From: Roseihalotalea indica
Lineage (GTDB): Bacteria; Bacteroidota; Bacteroidia; Cytophagales; Cyclobacteriaceae
Length of the DNA: 64,000 nt
Assembly: GCF_022458895.1 (NCBI RefSeq)
Contig: NZ_JAINFL010000004.1
Coordinates: 496,001 to 560,000, forward strand
Direction of reading: 5' to 3'
Part shown: piece after piece, positions 8,312 to 18,200 of the stretch
Layout: each line of letters opens with the position of its first letter
Numbering within the stretch: the first letter of the stretch is position 1
Notes under the pieces: generated by a model
The model's input: only the letters and a program-made list of their open reading frames with translations
Databases searched by the model: none
Told to the model about the DNA's origin: nothing
Position numbers and translations under genes: made by a program

Positions 8312-9085
8312 ATGAGTTCCCAAAAAGAGTCTAAAATAAACCAATTACTACAACTACAGCCACCTGGTGTTGTGCTATTAGCTTCCTGGTTAACCGAGAA
8401 AGGATACAGCCTTGATTTGCAGAAGCGGTACCGTAAAAGCAAGTGGTTAGAATCCATAGGTTCGGGAGCTATGAAGCGAACCGGAGAAAAGGTGGATGTT
8501 ACAGGTGCCCTGTTTGCTCTCCAATCTCAAAAAGGCATGAGCATACATATAGGTGCCAAGTCAGCCCTGGCTTATCTGGGTAAAGTGCAGTACCTGGAGC
8601 TTCACTCCAAAAAGGTTCTTCTCTTTGGAAATAAAGATGAAAGATTGCCCACCTGGTTCAATCAATATCAGTGGGGGGTTGAGATCAATTACTTTAGTAC
8701 TTCCTTTCTTCCTCCCGGCTTGGGGTTAACTACCATAGACCAGTCCACTTTCCAACTCAAAATATCCGGTGCAGCCCGGGCTATGATGGAATGCCTTTAC
8801 CTGGTGCCTGAAGAACAGTCACTACTAGAATGTTACGAGTTGATGGAGAGTTTGAACAATCTGCCACCGGCCAAGGTGCAAACACTACTGGAAGCCTGTA
8901 CTTCTGTGAAGGTGAAGAGGCTGTTCCTGTACCTGGCGGAAAAAGCCAATCATGCCTGGTTCAATCATCTAAAGTTTGATCAAATAGATTTGGGTAGCGG
9001 CAAAAGGAGCCTGGTCAAAAACGGAACTTATGTAGCTAAATATCAAATCACCGTACCTCAAGAATTGGAAAATTATGGCCACTGA
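8312..9085 (+). CDS. abiEi: Type IV toxin-antitoxin system antitoxin AbiEi
   Basis: The 257-residue protein has an N-terminal winged-helix region (about 1-95; PGVVLLASWLTEKGYS to GALFALQ) and the C-terminal AbiEi domain. AbiEi counters the AbiEii nucleotidyltransferase without binding it directly and also represses the operon. The overlap with the downstream toxin (11 bases) and a palindrome upstream support this assignment. AbiE systems act as phage abortive-infection and plasmid- or island-stabilising modules. The family is diverse; the subtype here looks like the AbiEi_3 group, which I name with moderate confidence. Confidence 0.85.
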   Translation: MSSQKESKINQLLQLQPPGVVLLASWLTEKGYSLDLQKRYRKSKWLESIGSGAMKRTGEKVDVTGALFALQSQKGMSIHIGAKSALAYLGKVQYLELHSKKVLLFGNKDERLPTWFNQYQWGVEINYFSTSFLPPGLGLTTIDQSTFQLKISGAARAMMECLYLVPEEQSLLECYELMESLNNLPPAKVQTLLEACTSVKVKRLFLYLAEKANHAWFNHLKFDQIDLGSGKRSLVKNGTYVAKYQITVPQELENYGH

Positions 9086-9977
9086 AGTATACCGCACACA
9101 GGTAGCCTTATTACTCAACGTGCTTCCGGAGGTGGCCAAAGAAGAAATCTTTGCGTTGCACGGAGGCACGGCCATCAATTTGTTTGTCCGCAATATGCCA
9201 CGTTTATCCGTGGATATTGACCTGACCTATCTTCTTATAAAAGATAGAAAAGATTCATTACAAAATATATCGGATGGCCTTTCCAGAATAAGTGAAAGTA
9301 TTCTTACAGTCCTGCCAAAAGCCAAGATATCCCTCATTGAAGAAACCTCAAAGCTTCTGATTGCTCATCAGGGTGCGCAAATCAAACTGGAAGTCAACCA
9401 AACCAACCGCGGAGCATTGTACGGTCCGCAAATACTTCCATTATGCGAAAAGGCACAGGAAGAGTTTGAGGCATTTTGTGAAGTACCCGTCATTGGTATA
9501 GGGCAACTCTATGGTGGTAAGATATGTGCTGCCTTAGATCGTCAACATCCCCGAGACCTTTTTGATGTGAAGTACTTTTTAGAAAATACTGAATTCACTT
9601 ATGAGCATAGAGAAGGGTTGCTATTAGCCATCCTAAGTAGCAACCGACCATTAGAAGAATTGCTCTATCCTAACTATCTTGATCAGCGTGCTACATTAGT
9701 CAATCAATTTGAAGGAATGACCAATGAAAGTTTTGATTACAATGATTTTGAAAAATCCAGAGAGAAACTTATTGAAACAATCCATGGATCATTGACCGAT
9801 GATGATAAAGCTTTCCTGATTTCAATTCAAAATCTTCAGCCCGACTGGAGCATTTATGACTTTGAACGTTTTCCGTCTGTGCAATGGAAGCTGCAGAATT
9901 TAGAAAGGCTGAAAGAAACAAATGCTGATAAGTATAAAGGACAGTTAGATGGATTAATTGAGAAATTGACCTCATGA
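9075..9977 (+). CDS. abiEii: Nucleotidyltransferase toxin AbiEii/AbiGii
   Basis: This is the toxin of the type IV pair, a cytoplasmic nucleotidyltransferase of the DNA polymerase beta fold that, in studied members, modifies tRNA acceptor ends. The signature is clear: LHGGTAINLF at about 28-37, then LSVDIDLTYL at about 43-52, giving the GG...D-x-D catalytic motif. KIELEVN-like strand IKLEVN (about 112-117) and the YGGKICAALDRQHPRDLFDVK segment (about 147-168) complete the family pattern. At 300 residues the protein is full length. It overlaps abiEi by 11 bases. Confidence 0.9.
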   Translation: MATEVYRTQVALLLNVLPEVAKEEIFALHGGTAINLFVRNMPRLSVDIDLTYLLIKDRKDSLQNISDGLSRISESILTVLPKAKISLIEETSKLLIAHQGAQIKLEVNQTNRGALYGPQILPLCEKAQEEFEAFCEVPVIGIGQLYGGKICAALDRQHPRDLFDVKYFLENTEFTYEHREGLLLAILSSNRPLEELLYPNYLDQRATLVNQFEGMTNESFDYNDFEKSREKLIETIHGSLTDDDKAFLISIQNLQPDWSIYDFERFPSVQWKLQNLERLKETNADKYKGQLDGLIEKLTS

Positions 9978-10024
9978 TAATACCTGTGATTTTTAAAACT
10001 GAATGATTATTTTCAAAGACAAAA

Positions 10025-11725
10025 ATGCATGAACGATCTATCAAATACGGCCTCAATAAAATAACAGGTGAACAGCTCGATGCTGATGAAATTTTTTCTA
10101 ACACCAAAGAAGCTTTTGCCCTAAAAAAGCAGTTTATTACGGAAAGGCAGGTGATACATTGTAGGGAATGCGATCAGGAGTTATTCATCACCACTAGTAA
10201 ATATGACAGACTACATTTTAGACATTCTCCACAATCAAATCTTTGTATTTTAAAGCAGAATAACCTCAGCTCAGAGGAGTTTGAGGCGATTAACAAAATT
10301 ATTGCTGCTAAAGAAAGCCCAAGACACAAGTATCTGAAAAATAGAATCGGTTCATTAGCACTCAAAACTCCTGATGTTGATACAGAATCTGTACAGATAG
10401 ATGATAAATTTATTATTGTGGGAAGTGAAAAGAGAAGACCAGATGTGTACTTCTCATACAAAGGCTATCAAATAGCTTTTGAAATTCAGCTTTCTGCACT
10501 ACCTCTGAAATATATTCTTGATCGCCATAATTTTTATACCAAAAACGGTATTTACCTTATCTGGATTCTTGACGATTTCAATGTACATGGGCAAACACAA
10601 ACCGAAAGAGACATAAAGTATCTCGACAGCCATCAAAATTTCTTCAAGTTAGACGAACTATCGGAGGACACCCTACAATTTCTCTGTGATTTTAAAAAGC
10701 CATTTTTAAACTTTGAAAATGAGCTTAGGTATAAATGGATACAAAAGCCAGTCACTCTCGAACAACTAACTTTTGACCCTAACACAAGAAAAGCTTACTA
10801 CTTTGACCTTGAAAAGAATACCAAATCGGAAGTAGCCAGACAACAAAAGATTGCTAAGAAGATAAAGCAAAGACAAAAAATAGAAATTCGGAAACGGGAA
10901 TTAGAAACAGCGGAGGCAGAAGTTGATGATATGATAACGTTTATGAGATATCTCTACAAAAATGATCATTTACCTTTTAAGAAAGAGCTTAGTAGGCTTG
11001 TGCATTTTAACGAACAACAAATACGACTTCTCAACAAGAAACTTTCATTTAAGAATATGCATAACCCAGAAACCGGTCGGCCTTTTATCATTGAAATGAT
11101 TACATCCCAAACACGCCCAAACTTTTTGCAATTTATATTAAGGGCTAGCCAAATTGAGAAGGATGTAAATGTACTGGATAGAGAAGGTTTATCGGCACTT
11201 CAACACGTATTCCAATCTGAATATTATGCTTATAGAGAAATTGTTGTCAAATCATTATTCAAAGGCGGATATGAATTGACCACATCAGACAAAGCATTTT
11301 TTGAGCGACAAATTACTACTTCCACCAACCAGTTGGAAGCAGAGCGGCAATATTTACGTATTCAATTTTATGAGAGGTTAAAAGGCAGGAGTTATTATAT
11401 TGATGATGTAACAAATATTGACAGAGTGATCTATACCCTGCAGTCCATTCATGACAATAAAATACAAGGCTTTAATTTGAAAAATTTTGTAGCTCTGACC
11501 AATAATGCGATAGAATATTATCCCAAACATTGGGTCTATATTGAGAATGCATTAAAAGTCAAATGCCTTTGGGATATAGTCATTAGTTCTGACAAGAAAA
11601 TGAGCTTTCAAAAGAAATTAGCCAAACACAAATCATTGAATATTGACTATGATTTTAGTAATCATTGGATGATCAACATTCTGTTCCCTGAGCTAACAAA
11701 AGAAGTAAATCCGAATATCTTCTAA
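10025..11725 (+). CDS. CoiA-like/DUF6035 putative nuclease
   Basis: The 566-residue protein begins with a zinc-finger-like segment, CREC around residues 47-50 followed by HFRHSP around 65-70. A nuclease-like core has RRPDVYF and FEIQLS (about 138-160), which fits the PD-(D/E)XK pattern of CoiA competence proteins and the DUF6035 family. A highly charged coiled coil follows at about 270-310, then an alpha-helical C-terminal half that includes an ankyrin-like stretch (NVLDREGLSALQHVFQ). CoiA acts in transformation, but this longer form beside AbiE is more likely a defence or island gene. The function is not established. The start at 10025 follows a 47-base gap. Confidence 0.65.
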   Translation: MHERSIKYGLNKITGEQLDADEIFSNTKEAFALKKQFITERQVIHCRECDQELFITTSKYDRLHFRHSPQSNLCILKQNNLSSEEFEAINKIIAAKESPRHKYLKNRIGSLALKTPDVDTESVQIDDKFIIVGSEKRRPDVYFSYKGYQIAFEIQLSALPLKYILDRHNFYTKNGIYLIWILDDFNVHGQTQTERDIKYLDSHQNFFKLDELSEDTLQFLCDFKKPFLNFENELRYKWIQKPVTLEQLTFDPNTRKAYYFDLEKNTKSEVARQQKIAKKIKQRQKIEIRKRELETAEAEVDDMITFMRYLYKNDHLPFKKELSRLVHFNEQQIRLLNKKLSFKNMHNPETGRPFIIEMITSQTRPNFLQFILRASQIEKDVNVLDREGLSALQHVFQSEYYAYREIVVKSLFKGGYELTTSDKAFFERQITTSTNQLEAERQYLRIQFYERLKGRSYYIDDVTNIDRVIYTLQSIHDNKIQGFNLKNFVALTNNAIEYYPKHWVYIENALKVKCLWDIVISSDKKMSFQKKLAKHKSLNIDYDFSNHWMINILFPELTKEVNPNIF

Positions 11726-11746
11726 CCATGTTGGTACACAACCAAT

Positions 11747-11778
11747 TTTGCCGTCTGGCAATAAATGTTGTACTTTGC
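11747..11778 (+). promoter_or_regulatory. Candidate promoter/operator of the czc operon
   Basis: TTGCC-GTCT-GGCAA is a near-perfect inverted repeat at 11748-11761, followed by TACTTTGC at 11771-11778, which approximates the Bacteroidota -7 box (TAnnTTTG, imperfect here). The next ATG is only seven bases on. A close copy of the repeat (TTTGCCATCTGGCTA) occurs again before czcC. Confidence 0.35.
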
Positions 11779-11784
11779 ACCTGA

Positions 11785-12225
11785 ATGCAGCAATTCAAAA
11801 AAATATCATCCCTTTTCTTTCTGAGCATATTCAGTATGCTCATGCTGCATCAGGCTTTGCCGCATAGTCATCATCAACATGAACTTATTGATGTAGTTGA
11901 AGCTTCCGAGCATCATCATTCGCATGCTCACAGTCACGACCATGACAAAGAAGAAAATAAAGATTCCAATGATCATTCCGGATTTTTGGATTTTCTATTG
12001 GGCAGTCATGCACACACCTATCATTCCAATGATTTTGAGGTAAGGAATATTGCCAAGCAGCAAATTAAAGTAAAGGAATTTTCGGCTTTTACTCTGCCAT
12101 TAGTTCATACTTTCTTATTTAAAAAAGAAAGTGAGCCTGATAGAATCATAGTCTATCAGCCACCATGCAATTTTGATTTTCATTTATCAACCCCCTCGCT
12201 CAGAGGCCCTCCCGTTTTAGGTTAA
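11785..12225 (+). CDS. Histidine-rich secreted metal-binding protein
   Basis: The 146-residue protein has a hydrophobic N-terminus (about residues 8-27) acting as signal peptide or anchor. A His/Asp/Glu-rich stretch follows (HSHHQHE, HHHSHAHSHDHD, about 27-55), and a second histidine cluster lies at GSHAHTYHS. Nothing else is conserved that I recognise. Its role is probably to buffer or sense divalent metal (Zn, Co, Ni, Cd) in the periplasm before export by the CzcCBA system encoded downstream. The promoter-like box only seven bases upstream would give an almost leaderless transcript. Confidence 0.75.
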   Translation: MQQFKKISSLFFLSIFSMLMLHQALPHSHHQHELIDVVEASEHHHSHAHSHDHDKEENKDSNDHSGFLDFLLGSHAHTYHSNDFEVRNIAKQQIKVKEFSAFTLPLVHTFLFKKESEPDRIIVYQPPCNFDFHLSTPSLRGPPVLG

Positions 12226-12235
12226 TCTTTCTGTG

Positions 12236-12255
12236 TTTGCCATCTGGCTATACCA
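12236..12255 (+). promoter_or_regulatory. Second copy of the czc operator-like motif
   Basis: TTTGCCATCTGGCTA at 12236-12250 matches 13 of 15 bases of the copy at 11747-11761 and lies 56 bases before czcC. Part of it forms TCTGG-CTATA-CCAGA (12243-12257). Two copies before two adjacent metal genes suggest a site for one regulator. The protein is unknown. Confidence 0.35.
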
Positions 12256-12305
12256 GACTTGGCGAACCGAGTTTTTAAGGTTTAACCTAAATCATTTATT
12301 ATTTC

Positions 12306-13490
12306 ATGTTAAAACATATCGTATTCGCTCTGTGCGGATGCCTGTATGCTGCTATTGGTTTTGCTCAGACTAACCAGACGGAACAGGTACTTCGCGCAAT
12401 TGAGCAAAACAACAAAGAATTAAAGGCCTTCCAGTCGCTAATGGAAAGCCAAAGGCTTGACTACAAATCCAGCAACAACCTGCCGGATCCGCAGGTTTCT
12501 GCATTTTATCTGCCGTTTGGTGAGCATACCACAGGTGATTATTCTGAATTTCAGGTTTCTCAATCTTTTGAGTTTCCCACGGTCTATGCCGCCCGCGGCA
12601 ACTGGATTGATAAGCAGGAAGAACAATTGCAACTGGAATACTCCAGAATCAGACAGGAAGTACTGCTACCCGCTAAAAAGTACTGCATTGACCTTATTTC
12701 ATTAGCCAAACGAAAGGAAGTAGTACAACTGCGTATGGAGCAGGCACGGCAGGTTTTTGATCAGGTGCAGGAGCTTTTTGACAAAGAGCAAGTGGGTATT
12801 CTGCAACTCAATAAGGCGAAAATCGCCTGGATGCAAGACCAGTTTCAGGTAGAGCAAATTGAGGCAGAAAGAAGAAACCTGTTGCTTTCCCTGCAAAAGT
12901 TGAATGGAGGGCAGGCAATTGTCTTTGATCAGAAGGTATTCGCCACTGACTTGAAACTTGGCAATGCCGATAGCCTGTGGCAGCAAAAAAAAGCTACTGA
13001 TCCGGAAATAGTAGTTTCTATCGGTCAGGAGGATGTTTCCTTGCAACAAATAAAGGTTGAGAAGAATAAACTGTTACCAAACCTCACTGCCGGTTTCAAT
13101 CATCAGGGAGTAATGGGTTCCAACTATTCTGGTGTTTATGGGGGGATATCTATTCCCCTATGGAGCGGTAGAAATAAAGTGAAGGCGGCAGAAGCCAGGT
13201 ACCAGTACCAGCAGTCTAAAACTGAAGCTGTCACCACAACGATGTATTCCACTTTTCTGGAACAATACAATCAGTATGAGTTGATGCTTCGGAAATACGA
13301 TGAGTACACTACCACATTGGAAGGTTTGAATAGTGAAAATCTACTATTAGAAGCTTACCAGCTAGGGCAAATCTCCTTTATGGACTATTACATTGAGCTG
13401 CAATTTTACAGACAGGCTTATGATAAGATGCTGGAAATAGAAAAAGAGCTGCATCAGCTCAAAGCAGAAATTTTAAAATATCAATTGTAA
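12306..13490 (+). CDS. czcC: TolC-family outer-membrane channel of a Czc efflux system
   Basis: The 394-residue protein has a signal peptide (about 1-20) and two long alpha-helical hairpin repeats typical of outer-membrane efflux proteins, with coiled-coil stretches at about 95-190 and 290-385. The family normally has 400-450 residues, so the protein is near full length. It forms the exit duct of a tripartite pump. The next genes encode the periplasmic adaptor and the RND pump, so it should serve them. The promoter-like motif upstream suggests its own or shared transcription start. Confidence 0.88.
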   Translation: MLKHIVFALCGCLYAAIGFAQTNQTEQVLRAIEQNNKELKAFQSLMESQRLDYKSSNNLPDPQVSAFYLPFGEHTTGDYSEFQVSQSFEFPTVYAARGNWIDKQEEQLQLEYSRIRQEVLLPAKKYCIDLISLAKRKEVVQLRMEQARQVFDQVQELFDKEQVGILQLNKAKIAWMQDQFQVEQIEAERRNLLLSLQKLNGGQAIVFDQKVFATDLKLGNADSLWQQKKATDPEIVVSIGQEDVSLQQIKVEKNKLLPNLTAGFNHQGVMGSNYSGVYGGISIPLWSGRNKVKAAEARYQYQQSKTEAVTTTMYSTFLEQYNQYELMLRKYDEYTTTLEGLNSENLLLEAYQLGQISFMDYYIELQFYRQAYDKMLEIEKELHQLKAEILKYQL

Positions 13491-13508
13491 CAAATTAAAA
13501 AGAAACTT

Positions 13509-13748
13509 ATGAAAACGAGAAATATAGTATTCGCATTACTGATCCTTTTTACCCTTTCATGTACCTCAAAGTCTTCTAAAGAAGAACATGGACATGAACA
13601 CGAAACCGAAGAGGCACATGGCCATGCACATGATGAGGAATCGGGACATCAGCATGAGAGTGAAGATCATCACGAACAGGAAGAGTTTACAGTAGATCAG
13701 GACTCTACCCATTCGCATGACGATGGTAGTGAACACCATGATCATTAA
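13509..13748 (+). CDS. Small histidine-rich lipoprotein
   Basis: This 79-residue protein has a lipoprotein signal with the likely lipobox cysteine at residue 18 (TLSC). The mature part is almost wholly His, Glu, Asp and Gly, with about 20 histidines in HGH and HDH steps. It would be anchored in a membrane facing the periplasm and bind several divalent cations. Placed between the outer-membrane channel and the adaptor genes, it probably hands metal to the pump or buffers it. Such a short protein has no recognisable enzyme domain. Confidence 0.75.
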   Translation: MKTRNIVFALLILFTLSCTSKSSKEEHGHEHETEEAHGHAHDEESGHQHESEDHHEQEEFTVDQDSTHSHDDGSEHHDH

Positions 13749-13767
13749 TTTCAAAAACTAAATCGAA

Positions 13768-15279
13768 ATGCGATATATAATCATTTTAATTGCGTTACTG
13801 GCAGGATCCTGTCAGTCCGCAGAAGAGCATGGCCATGCCCACGATACGGACGGTGGCCACACTAATGAAGGCAGTGAGATACATGCTGTAGACTATACCT
13901 TCTGGACAGATAAAACTGAGTTGTTTGTGGAATTCCCTGCTTTGGTCGTGAATAAGACCAGCCGTTTTGCAGCCCACTTTACCATGCTGGATGAGCACCA
14001 ACCCGTAAGGGAAGGCAGTGTGACTGTGAGCCTGGTCAAAGATGGAAAAGGCATCCGCCATACGGTAGAAGCACCCTCTTCTCCGGGAATTTTTGCTCCA
14101 TCACTTCAACCTAAAAAGGCGGGGGTTTATCAACTGATATTTGATATTACTACTCCTTCTTACCAGGATAGAGTTGTGATTGAAGACATCCGGGTGTTTG
14201 CAAATGCGGAAGAAGCCATTAGTGCTGTTGGAGGTAATGAGGAAGACGGAGGTGCTATTAGCTTTCTAAAAGAGCAAGCCTGGAAAATTGATTTTCAGAC
14301 TGCTCCTGTAGTTTCCGGTGAAATCTATGATGTTATTAAAACATCAGGTGTATGGAAGGCCGCTCCGGGAGCCATACGTTCTCTTTCAGCCAATGCTTCA
14401 GGCATAGTACGTTTTGCTATGGATAACCTTACTGAAGGGGCCGAGATAAAGCAAGGTCAATCCTTAATGAGGATCAGCAGCAAGGAACTTACCTCTAATA
14501 ACTTGCAAACAGAAATTGAGCAGGCCAGGGCCACTTTTGAACAGGCTAAGGCTGAATACGAGCGTAAAAAACAACTCTATCAGTCCAAAATTGTACCTAA
14601 AGCCGAGCTGGAACAAGTGGAAAGCAGGTACAAGGTAGCCAAATCAAATTACGAAACCTTAACATCAGGCTATTCAGTAGGTGGAAAACAGATCACTGCT
14701 CCTTTTGACGGGTATGTAAAATCAATTTCTGTCAGCAATGGAGGTTTTGTCAATCAGGGAGCCCAACTATTAACTATTGGCTCTCATCGCTCACGATTAT
14801 TGGAGACACAGGTCAGTGCATCTTATGCTCACCCCCTACAGTCAATTCAAAACATATATTATCAAAGAGGTAGTGAGAATTGGTCAAGCATTAAAGCCTC
14901 GGGCGGGACCGTTCTTTCAGTTGGGAAGGAAGTGGAACGTACAAAGCCAATGCTCCCAATTTATGCCCAGGTCACCGAGGAAATTATTATGCCTGAAGGC
15001 AGTTTTACGGAGGTAGAAATTGCCTATGGTGAACCCAAGCAAGCCATGATGATCCCTGAAAACGCCCTTTTGGAAGATTATGGAAGTTATTCGGTAATTG
15101 TCCAGCTTTCCGGGGAAAGTTTTGAAAGGCGACCAGTAAAGATTGGCAGAAGAAATGGTGAGTATGTAGCCGTAGAGGATGGTCTTAATGCCGGTGAAGT
15201 GGTCGTTACAAAAGGAGCTTACCAGGTAAAAATGGCCGCTATGTCAGGAACAACGCCAGCTCATGGCCATGAACATTAA
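13768..15279 (+). CDS. czcB: RND efflux periplasmic adaptor (CzcB-type)
   Basis: The adaptor links the inner-membrane pump to the outer-membrane channel. A lipoprotein signal (Cys15, AGSC) is followed by a short His-rich stretch and an extra domain of about 115 residues that resembles the N-terminal part of other Czc adaptors. The barrel-sandwich hybrid, a coiled-coil hairpin (about 245-295) and the beta-barrel and membrane-proximal domains follow. The protein ends in a histidine-bearing tail (HGHEH). At 503 residues it is slightly long. It sits 12 bases before the pump gene and 19 after the His-rich lipoprotein. Confidence 0.9.
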   Translation: MRYIIILIALLAGSCQSAEEHGHAHDTDGGHTNEGSEIHAVDYTFWTDKTELFVEFPALVVNKTSRFAAHFTMLDEHQPVREGSVTVSLVKDGKGIRHTVEAPSSPGIFAPSLQPKKAGVYQLIFDITTPSYQDRVVIEDIRVFANAEEAISAVGGNEEDGGAISFLKEQAWKIDFQTAPVVSGEIYDVIKTSGVWKAAPGAIRSLSANASGIVRFAMDNLTEGAEIKQGQSLMRISSKELTSNNLQTEIEQARATFEQAKAEYERKKQLYQSKIVPKAELEQVESRYKVAKSNYETLTSGYSVGGKQITAPFDGYVKSISVSNGGFVNQGAQLLTIGSHRSRLLETQVSASYAHPLQSIQNIYYQRGSENWSSIKASGGTVLSVGKEVERTKPMLPIYAQVTEEIIMPEGSFTEVEIAYGEPKQAMMIPENALLEDYGSYSVIVQLSGESFERRPVKIGRRNGEYVAVEDGLNAGEVVVTKGAYQVKMAAMSGTTPAHGHEH

Positions 15280-15291
15280 AAAAGAAATGAT

Positions 15292-18200
15292 ATGTTAAAT
15301 AAAATATTATCAATATCACTTCAAAACAGGCTCCTTGTTTTATTAGGTGCAGTAGTGTTGAGTGTGGCAGGCCTTTACATGGCACGGACGATGAACGTGG
15401 ATGTCTTTCCTGACCTAACGGCACCAACTGTAACTATACTCACGGAAGCACATGGTTTGGAGTCAGAAGAAGTAGAAAAGCTGGTAACTTACCAGTTAGA
15501 AACAGCCCTGAACGGCTCCCCCAATGTGAGAAGAATCCGTTCCTCGTCAGCGGCAGGTATTTCCATTGTTTGGGTAGAGTTTGATTGGGGAACGGATATT
15601 TACCGTGCCCGGCAAATTGTAAGTGAGCGTATACCCATGGTCCGTGAAAACCTACCTGGGGGTATCGGGGCTCCCACGATGGCTCCTATTTCTTCCATTA
15701 TGGGAGAGATTATGCTATTAGGCGTTACATCAGACAGCTTGTCGGCCATGGAATTGCGAACACTTTCTGACTGGACAATCAGGCCCAGGTTAAAAGCTAT
15801 TGGAGGAATTGCCAATGTAATAGTTATTGGTGGAGATTATAAGCAATATCAGGTATTTGCCCATTCTGGCAAGCTCAAGCACTATAACGTAAGCCTCAGT
15901 GAATTGGTGGAAAAAGTAAAAGAAGCCAATGTAAATGCCCCAGGAGGTTTTTTCAATCAACATGGCAACCAATATATCATTAAAGGCAGTGGCAGGGCTT
16001 ATGCCGTGGAAGAATTGCAAGAAGCCGTGGTAAAGCAGGTGAATGGACAAAGCATCAAGATTAAGGATGTAGCCACTGTGCAAATTGGTGCGGCAGATAA
16101 GATCGGTGATGGTTCACTGAATGCATCGCCTGCGGTCATTCTTACCATCTCCAAACAACCGGATGTCAATACACTGGATTTGACCGGCCGTTTAGATGAA
16201 GCCATTGCTGAATTAGGACAAACATTGCCAGAAGGTGTTGAGATTAAGAGTCATATTTTCAGGCAGTCCGATTTCATAGAAGCCTCTATCAGTAACCTGA
16301 ACCAAACCCTGCTGGAAGGTGCCGTCTTTGTGGTCATTGTCCTGTTTATTTTCCTGATGAATTGGCGTACCACATTTATTTCATTGTTGGCTATCCCAAT
16401 ATCCTTACTGGTATCCATTATCGTTTTGAAGTTGCTCGGTTATACCATCAACACCATGAGTCTGGGCGGAATGGCCATTGCCATTGGTGCTTTGGTGGAT
16501 GACGCCATTATAGATGTTGAAAATGTTTATAAACGTCTGCGGGAAAATGTCAGAAAGCCCAAAAGTGAACGACTCCCTGTATTAGAAGTAGTGAAGGATG
16601 CCTCTATAGAAATCAGGAGTTCTATCATTATCGCAACGCTGATCATCATTGTATCATTTGTGCCGCTGTTTTTCCTGAGCGGGATGGAAGGTCGCCTGTT
16701 GCAACCTCTGGGCATTGCTTTTGTAACTTCTGTGCTCACCTCTTTGGTGGTGGCTGTTACGGTGACACCCGTACTTTGCTCATACCTATTGAAGAACGAA
16801 AAAGTATTGAGCAAAAGTGCCGAGGGTACGAGGGTTGAGAGATGGCTTCAAAAGCAATACTCAAAGGTATTAGGTGGTGCCATGAAGTTTCCGAAAACCA
16901 TTATAGCAGTTACGGTCATTGCCTTTTTGCTAAGCATTGCCCTGTTTACCCAATTAGGCAGGAGCTTTTTACCAGAATTTAACGAAGGATCACTGGTTAT
17001 TAGTGCTGTTGGCCCGCCAGGTATGTCGTTGGAAGAAAGCAATAAAGTAGGCAAGCTGGTAGAGCAACAGTTGTTGGAAATGCCAGAGGTAGATGTGGTT
17101 ACCCGCAGGACGGGACGGGCCGAACTGGATGAACATGCACAGGGTGTTAATGCTGCTGAGATTGATGTGCCATTTACGCTCGGTGACAAAAGCAAAGAAG
17201 CGTTTTTTGAAGAGGTAAGAAAAAAACTCAGTATTGTTCCTGGTGTAAATATTACACTGGGGCAACCCATTGCTCACCGGATTGATCACATGCTCTCAGG
17301 AACCCGCGCCAATATTGCGATCAAAATATTCGGGCCTGACCTGCAACGCCTTTATGAGGTGGGCAAAAGTATTGAGGAGGGCATTAAACCTATTGAGGGA
17401 CTGGCCGATGTTGCCGTTGCTCAGCAGATTGAAGTGCCACAGCTACGTATCAAGCCAAAACGCCAGATGTTATCTGCCTTTGGTATGACGGTTGGCGACC
17501 TCATGGAGCAAGTGGACATTGCCTTTGCCGGGGAAGAAGCAGGTGAGATCTACGAAGGACAAAAGTACTTTGACCTGGTGGTGCGTTATCAGGATGATTT
17601 TAGGAACAAAATTGAACGTATCAAAACGGCATTGGTGAGCCTGCCTAATGGAGGTCAAACTACCATTGACCAACTGGCCACCATTTCTTCTGTGAGCAGT
17701 CCGAACACGATAAGCCGGGAGGATGTGCAGCGCAAGATTGTAGTGGCTGCCAATGTACAGGGACGTGACTTGAGAAGTGCAGTGAATGAGATTCAGGAGA
17801 CAGTTAATACCAATATTGATATGCCTGAAGGGTATCGTGTAGAATATGGCGGACAATTTGAAAGCGAGGCAAAAGCTTCACAATTGCTTTTGATTACTGC
17901 TGTCATCGCAATTCTGATTATATTTCTGCTACTCTACTTTGAGTTTAAAAACATGAAACTGGCCTTTGTGGTCTTGATCAATCTGCCTCTGGCTTTAATC
18001 GGTGGCATTCTGATTGTGTACTTCACCTCGGGGATCATCAGTATTGCGGCTACTATTGGTTTTATCAGTTTGTTTGGGATAGCAACCCGGAATGGTATTT
18101 TGCTTATTTCTCGGTATGAAGATTTGCGAAGGGAAGGCAAAAAGGGACTGTCCTTAATAAAGGAAGGTGCTTTAGATCGGCTCAACCCCATTCTGATGAC

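Noticed and set aside
10174..10461. Antisense frame in the CoiA-like gene
   Set aside because: The forward frame has the family motifs; the reverse frame is a shadow with no family match.
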